This document shows, piece after piece, positions 6,499-9,799 of a stretch of DNA of 9,799 bases. The number at the start of each line of letters is the position of its first letter. Position 1 is the first letter of the stretch. The stretch is from positions 1-9,799 of the forward strand of contig DASVAP010000243.1 of the NCBI GenBank assembly GCA_036376275.1. The letters are read 5' to 3'. Under the pieces are notes generated by a model that was not told the origin of the DNA, made no database searches, and saw nothing but the letters and a program-made list of their open reading frames with translations. The DNA comes from JABFRZ01 sp036376275 (lineage in GTDB: Bacteria > Planctomycetota > UBA1135 > GCA-002686595). A program made the position numbers and the translations under genes.

Positions 6499-7236
6499 GT
6501 GAGCAAGATGCGTCCGGCCGAGCTCTCCGTGGTGGTCCTGACCGGTGCCGGGATCTCGGCCGACAGCGGCGTGGCCACCTTCCGCGGCCCCGGCGGCCTG
6601 TGGGAGGGCCAGCGCATCGAGGACGTGGCCACGCCCGCGGCCTGGGCCCGCGACCCGGCGCAGGTGTGGCGCTTCTACCAGCTGCGCCGGGCCGCCCTGA
6701 CGACGGTCGCGCCCAATCCGGCGCACCACGCCCTGGTGGAGCTCGAGCGGCGCCTGGCGGCCGCCGGGGCGCGCTTCACGCTCGTGACGCAGAACGTGGA
6801 CGACCTGCACGGGCGTGCCGGCTCGACGCGGCTGCTGCACATGCACGGCGAGCTGGCGCTGCTGCGCTGCGAGCGCTGCGAGGCGCGCACGCGCGACCTC
6901 GCCCAGCTCGATCCGGCAGCCTTCGCCGCCTGCAGCGCCTGCGGCCACCCGCGCCTGCGCCCCGACGTGGTCTGGTTCGGCGAGGTGCCGTATCACCTGG
7001 ACGAGATCGCCGCCGCCCTCGCGCGCTGCACCCACTTCGCCGCGATCGGCACGAGCGGGGTCGTGTACCCGGCGGCCGGCATGCTGGCCGAGGCCCGCGC
7101 CGCGGGCGCGCGCACCAGCGTGCTGGCCCTCGAGCGGCCCGAGAACGCGCACCCCACCGACGAGTTCGTCCCCGGGCGGGCGTGCGAGAGTGTGCCGCGC
7201 TGGGTCCGCGCGTGGCTCGGCGAGTGGGGGCTGTAG
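6499..7236 (+). CDS. cobB: NAD-dependent protein deacylase, class III sirtuin (CobB-like)
   Basis: Removes acyl groups from lysines using NAD+, giving nicotinamide and O-acyl-ADP-ribose. From the GTG at 6499 it has 245 residues. NAD-binding motif GAGISADSGVATFRG (16-30); GLWEGQRIEDVATP typical of CobB; TQNVDDLHGRAGS (97-109); catalytic His116 in HMHGEL; a zinc site of Cys124, 127, 145 and 148; then DVVWFGEVP and a late GTSGVVYPAAG. Tyr60 and Arg63 (FYQLR) form the Y-x-x-R pair that, in SIRT5 and E. coli CobB, binds acidic acyl groups, so succinyl- or malonyl-lysine may be substrates as well as acetyl-lysine. The start is either GTG 6499, with AGGGG eight bases upstream, or ATG 6508; GTG is preferred for that spacing. 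It follows the GNAT gene by 11 bp. Family identity is firm; the physiological targets are unknown. Confidence 0.95.
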   Translation: MSKMRPAELSVVVLTGAGISADSGVATFRGPGGLWEGQRIEDVATPAAWARDPAQVWRFYQLRRAALTTVAPNPAHHALVELERRLAAAGARFTLVTQNVDDLHGRAGSTRLLHMHGELALLRCERCEARTRDLAQLDPAAFAACSACGHPRLRPDVVWFGEVPYHLDEIAAALARCTHFAAIGTSGVVYPAAGMLAEARAAGARTSVLALERPENAHPTDEFVPGRACESVPRWVRAWLGEWGL

Positions 7237-7277
7237 CCGGACCGCAGCACTCGACCTCGGGAGTCGTCGACGCCCTG

Positions 7278-7302
7278 GGCCCTCCGGGTCGCCCGGAGCG
7301 CC
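7278..7302. terminator. Stem-loop between the convergent sirtuin and FG-GAP genes
   Basis: CTCCGGG (7282-7288) and CCCGGAG (7292-7298) pair around TCG. After one C-C mismatch, three further pairs extend the stem to 7278-7302. It is the only clear structure in the 90-bp gap between two convergent genes, so it can serve as a bidirectional terminator. There is no U-tract on either side. The core word CCTCCGGG also occurs in the large hairpin after clpX. Confidence 0.5.
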
Positions 7303-7326
7303 TACATCGAGCCGCGCGGATGGGCG

Positions 7327-9741
7327 CTAGAGATCGTCGTTCAGGCGCGAGATGACGATGCCCGAGCCGAGGTACACCGGCGAGGGCAGCGGGTTCGGCA
7401 GGGCCGTGGTCTTCGAGCCCCCCGGCACCTGCGGTGCCGTCGGCAAGAGGTAGAGGGCCTGCGCATAGAAGGGCAGGATCTCGTAGCCCGGGGGCAGGAA
7501 GCCGAGGTTCTCGGTCCAGTGCAGGCTTCCATCGGTGCCGATGACGCCGATGGTGTCGCTGAACCGGTCGACTCCGAGCAGATCGGTGCCTCGATGGGGG
7601 AGGCGGAAAGTCGAGCCGGAGGTCAGGGAGTAGCGGACGACGACGACCGTCCCCGGTGGACCCTCGACTGCGAACTGCGTGGCCTCGCTCTCGCGCGTGG
7701 GGTTGTTGACCGACAGGGAGAGGCCTTCTCCGGACAGGTACCGCACGGTGCCGGTGATGGTGCTTCCCGGGCAGGTGGCGCTCAGGCGCAGGAAGGTCGA
7801 GTCGCGCGAACGGACGGTTCCGACGGTCTCGAGGGCCACGCTCGCCTCGCTGCAGTCTCCCCCCGCCCAGGGGCCCAATCCCCTGAGCGTGCAGGCGGAG
7901 AGGAACAGGAAGTCGTCGGTCGACGTGAGTCGAACGCCCGGGCCCCCCGGATGACGGTTGGTGTAGGTGTACGGAGGTCCTGCCGCGCCGAAGCCGCCGG
8001 TGAAGTCGCAGTCGTAGGCATGAACGCGCGATCCTCCACCGATCAACAGGCCCGGGGTTCCGGTGGTGCCGGTCCTGTGGCCGGAGACGGCCGTCCGGTT
8101 CAGGACCACGGCGGCACAGTCCGAAACGGTCATGCCCGGTGCAAATGCGACGGTGAAGGCATGCCCGACGGAACAATCGTCGATCCATACCCTGCCCTCG
8201 TTGGCCTCGAGATGGATGGACTCGATGCCGGAGCCCCGCAGTCCGGACAGGCGAACCTCCTGCGACGAGGTCAGGTTCCGCACGTCCACCGTGTCGCTGA
8301 GCTTCACGTTGCGCGGGTTCCAGGCCTGGATCGTCAGGGACTTGCCGTGGATCGGATACCACCCGACCCCCGAGGCGTAGGTCCCTCCCCGAACCAGGAT
8401 GGTGTCTCCCGATGTGGCGGCCGCCAGGGCCGCGTCGATGCTGGTGAAGTCCGCCCCCGTCGGCTGCCCGTCGCGCAGGAAGGCACCCACCGCGAAGTCG
8501 GGGCGGCCATCCGCGTCCCAATCCCCGAGGCTCGCCAGGGCCGAGCCGAGCCCGTCGCCCGAGGCCACCCCGGTGAACTCGCTGGTGAGGATCCGGCTGG
8601 ATTGAACCGTGCCATCGGCATTCAGGAACAGGACGAACACCGCTCCGGTGCTCCCGCCGCTCGCGCCCACCGCCAGGTCGGGCACCGTGTCGCCGTTCAG
8701 GTCGCCCAGCGCCGTGAGGTCCCCACCGAAGCTGGTGTGGGCATGATTGCCGAGCCCTCCCTGGGTCCTGCTGATCTTCTGGTGGCTCTGGACCGTGCCG
8801 CTGGCATTCAGGAACAGGACCCAGACGGCGCCGACGTTGGCGCTGCCATCGTCGTCCCCGATCGCGCCCACGGCGACGTCTGCCACTCCGTCCCCGTTCA
8901 TGTCCCCGATTCGGGCCACGGAGGAGCCGAACGAATCACCGTTGTCCAGGCTCCCGGTGAACCCGCCCACCGTGCGGCTGATCTTGCTCACGGACTTGAC
9001 CGTCCCGGCCGCGGTCAGGCGAACCAGCCGGATGGCGCCGGCGTTCGAGACCCCATCGTCGTCCCCGCTGGCGCCGACGAGCAGGTCTTCCACTCCGTCG
9101 GCGTCGAAGTCTCCGAGGTTCGCGAGGGCCGACCCGAAGAGGTCCCCTTCCTGGAGGCCGCCCACGACCAGAAGAGCCTGGTCCACGACGCTCCCGTCGG
9201 AGGCCACCGAGAGGACCCTGACCTGGCCTTCGTTACCCGGAATGCCGTTGCTGCCGGTCGCGCCGACGGCCAGCTCCTGGTTGCCGTCGCCGTCGAGGTC
9301 ACCCAGCGACGCCACGGCCCCACCGAAGCCCGTGAACTCGGGCAAGAAGGTGCGTCCTCCGAAGGCGAGGCTCGGGCGGATGGGCACGCGCTTCAGCAGG
9401 GTGCCATTCGGGTTGCGGTAGAGCAGCCACAGCACGCCGCGGTCGATGCCGGTACGGTCGTCGCCCGGGGCGCCGACGACCAGGTCGGGCGTCCCGTTGC
9501 CGTCCAGGTCGCCCACCGGCGTGACGCTCGAGCCGTACCCGTCGAAGTCGCTGACGGGATCGGGTGTGGGGACGGCGCTCAGCGAGTCGAGCGTGCCGTC
9601 GGGGTGAAGATCGAACAGCCACATGGCTCCATGGCTGTTCGGACCATCGTCGACGGTCCACACGTTGCCTTGCGCGGCGTTCAGGCCGCAGAGCAGCGTC
9701 GCGCTGGCGAGGAGGGAAGATCCGAGTCCAAGGATGGTCAT
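7327..9741 (-). CDS. Exported FG-GAP repeat / right-handed beta-helix protein of unknown function
   Basis: An 804-residue protein that begins with a signal peptide (hydrophobic LGLGSSLLASATLLCGL, likely signal peptidase I cleavage near AAQG, about residue 25). Six FG-GAP units follow (about 37-425), each with a GAVWVLFL-type strand, an FGSS-type turn and a calcium-loop motif of the DxDGDG kind (for example DLDGDG, DFDADG, DMNGDG), as in integrin-alpha-like beta-propellers. At about 429 it passes abruptly into DFTSIDAALAAATSGDTILV, a common start of pectin-lyase-like right-handed beta-helices, which runs to about 690. A beta-rich tail ends in PPGYEILPFYAQALYLLP. No enzyme active site is recognisable; surface or extracellular binding is the likely role. 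It has a good ribosome site (GGAGG six bases before the ATG), which the other minus-strand genes lack, and is visibly less GC-rich than the GNAT and sirtuin genes. It has no operon partner in the window. Confidence 0.85.
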   Translation of the reverse strand: MTILGLGSSLLASATLLCGLNAAQGNVWTVDDGPNSHGAMWLFDLHPDGTLDSLSAVPTPDPVSDFDGYGSSVTPVGDLDGNGTPDLVVGAPGDDRTGIDRGVLWLLYRNPNGTLLKRVPIRPSLAFGGRTFLPEFTGFGGAVASLGDLDGDGNQELAVGATGSNGIPGNEGQVRVLSVASDGSVVDQALLVVGGLQEGDLFGSALANLGDFDADGVEDLLVGASGDDDGVSNAGAIRLVRLTAAGTVKSVSKISRTVGGFTGSLDNGDSFGSSVARIGDMNGDGVADVAVGAIGDDDGSANVGAVWVLFLNASGTVQSHQKISRTQGGLGNHAHTSFGGDLTALGDLNGDTVPDLAVGASGGSTGAVFVLFLNADGTVQSSRILTSEFTGVASGDGLGSALASLGDWDADGRPDFAVGAFLRDGQPTGADFTSIDAALAAATSGDTILVRGGTYASGVGWYPIHGKSLTIQAWNPRNVKLSDTVDVRNLTSSQEVRLSGLRGSGIESIHLEANEGRVWIDDCSVGHAFTVAFAPGMTVSDCAAVVLNRTAVSGHRTGTTGTPGLLIGGGSRVHAYDCDFTGGFGAAGPPYTYTNRHPGGPGVRLTSTDDFLFLSACTLRGLGPWAGGDCSEASVALETVGTVRSRDSTFLRLSATCPGSTITGTVRYLSGEGLSLSVNNPTRESEATQFAVEGPPGTVVVVRYSLTSGSTFRLPHRGTDLLGVDRFSDTIGVIGTDGSLHWTENLGFLPPGYEILPFYAQALYLLPTAPQVPGGSKTTALPNPLPSPVYLGSGIVISRLNDDL
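8481..9633 (-). repeat. Six tandem FG-GAP coding repeats
   Basis: Six units of roughly 55-70 residues recur in the FG-GAP part of the large exported protein. The aligned cores are GDLDGNG, GDLDGDG, GDFDADG, GDMNGDG, GDLNGDT and GDWDADG, each followed by a [DE][LVF].VGA strand. At the DNA level an 18-base stretch is identical at 8617-8634 and 8803-8820 (encoding the LFLNA strand of two units), so part of the array arose by recent duplication or is kept alike by recombination. Boundaries are approximate. Confidence 0.8.
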
Positions 9742-9746
9742 GGAAA

Positions 9747-9756
9747 ACCTCCGGAG
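9747..9756 (-). promoter_or_regulatory. Ribosome binding site of the FG-GAP gene inside a 10-bp palindrome
   Basis: On the minus strand the leader reads CCTCCGGAGG TTTTCC ATG. GGAGG lies six bases before the start codon, a good Shine-Dalgarno sequence. CCTCCGGAGG is a perfect palindrome, so the anti-Shine-Dalgarno-like CCTCC lies next to it; with no loop it cannot fold well in cis, but two mRNAs could pair through it. It fixes the start at 9741. Confidence 0.6.
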
Positions 9757-9781
9757 GCCGTGCCGGTACTACTGGTGATTC

Positions 9782-9787
9782 AGGCTA
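9782..9787 (-). promoter_or_regulatory. Candidate -10 box of the FG-GAP gene (TAGCCT)
   Basis: TAGCCT on the minus strand lies in the 9-mer GCTAGCCTG, the same 9-mer that holds the candidate -10 of tig. It is 40 bases before the ATG at 9741, which would give a leader of about 34 bases. The matching -35 would fall beyond the window edge, so it cannot be judged. Confidence 0.3.
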
Positions 9788-9799
9788 GCGCCCGGCCTG

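Noticed and set aside
4347..6632. Long minus-strand open frame overlapping tig and the GNAT gene (about 760 codons)
   Set aside because: Wrong frame of tig and antisense to the GNAT gene; Arg/Ala/Gly/Pro-rich with no recognisable domain. Lack of stop codons is expected at this GC content.
8480..9633. Regularly spaced similar segments that could suggest a CRISPR or tandem-repeat array
   Set aside because: They are diverged coding repeats about 180 bases apart that translate into FG-GAP units in one frame.
9670..9741. Lipoprotein signal in the FG-GAP protein (LLCG around Cys18)
   Set aside because: The residue before the cysteine is leucine, not Gly/Ala/Ser, so the lipobox is poor; an ordinary signal peptide ending near AAQG fits better.

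Overview
The window comes from a very GC-rich bacterium. Its gene order (tig, clpP, clpX) is the standard bacterial protein-quality-control cluster. A secreted protein joining FG-GAP repeats to a beta-helix, start codons mostly without a Shine-Dalgarno sequence, and the general look of the proteins suggest a Planctomycetota-like lineage. That placement is inference; no rRNA or other marker is present to confirm it.

Left half (1-5875, all minus strand). In transcription order: trigger factor (tig), ClpP, ClpX, a DHH/DHHA1-type phosphoesterase, and RlmN, which runs off the left edge only a few residues after its catalytic cysteine. tig, clpP and clpX form the folding and degradation block: the ribosome-bound chaperone, the serine protease, and the AAA+ unfoldase that feeds it. 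The gaps inside this block are not empty. Between tig and clpP lies an 11-bp stem-loop followed by a promoter-like TTGAAC-17-TAGACA. Between clpP and clpX lies a TAGAAT box and a C/T-rich, G-poor leader. After clpX come two strong inverted repeats, one spanning the clpX stop codon and one with 22-bp perfect arms. These probably separate clpX from the DHH-rlmN pair, whose genes overlap by four bases.

Middle (6032-7236, plus strand). A GNAT acetyltransferase and a class III (CobB-like) sirtuin lie 11 bp apart and diverge from tig. This is a candidate writer/eraser pair for protein acylation.

Right part (7327-9741, minus strand). A large, probably exported protein has a signal peptide, six FG-GAP beta-propeller repeats, a right-handed beta-helix and a C-terminal beta-rich tail. 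It converges on the sirtuin across a 90-bp gap with a stem-loop. It is less GC-rich than the GNAT and sirtuin genes beside it and is the only gene here with a clear Shine-Dalgarno sequence.

No tRNA, rRNA, CRISPR array, insertion sequence, transposase, phage gene or replication origin was recognised. No gene-free stretch exceeds about 240 bases. Most of the window is conserved housekeeping. The parts most worth a second look are the histidine-rich N-terminus of trigger factor, the GNAT-sirtuin pair, the FG-GAP/beta-helix fusion, the 22-bp hairpin, and the recurring TAG-type -10 boxes.
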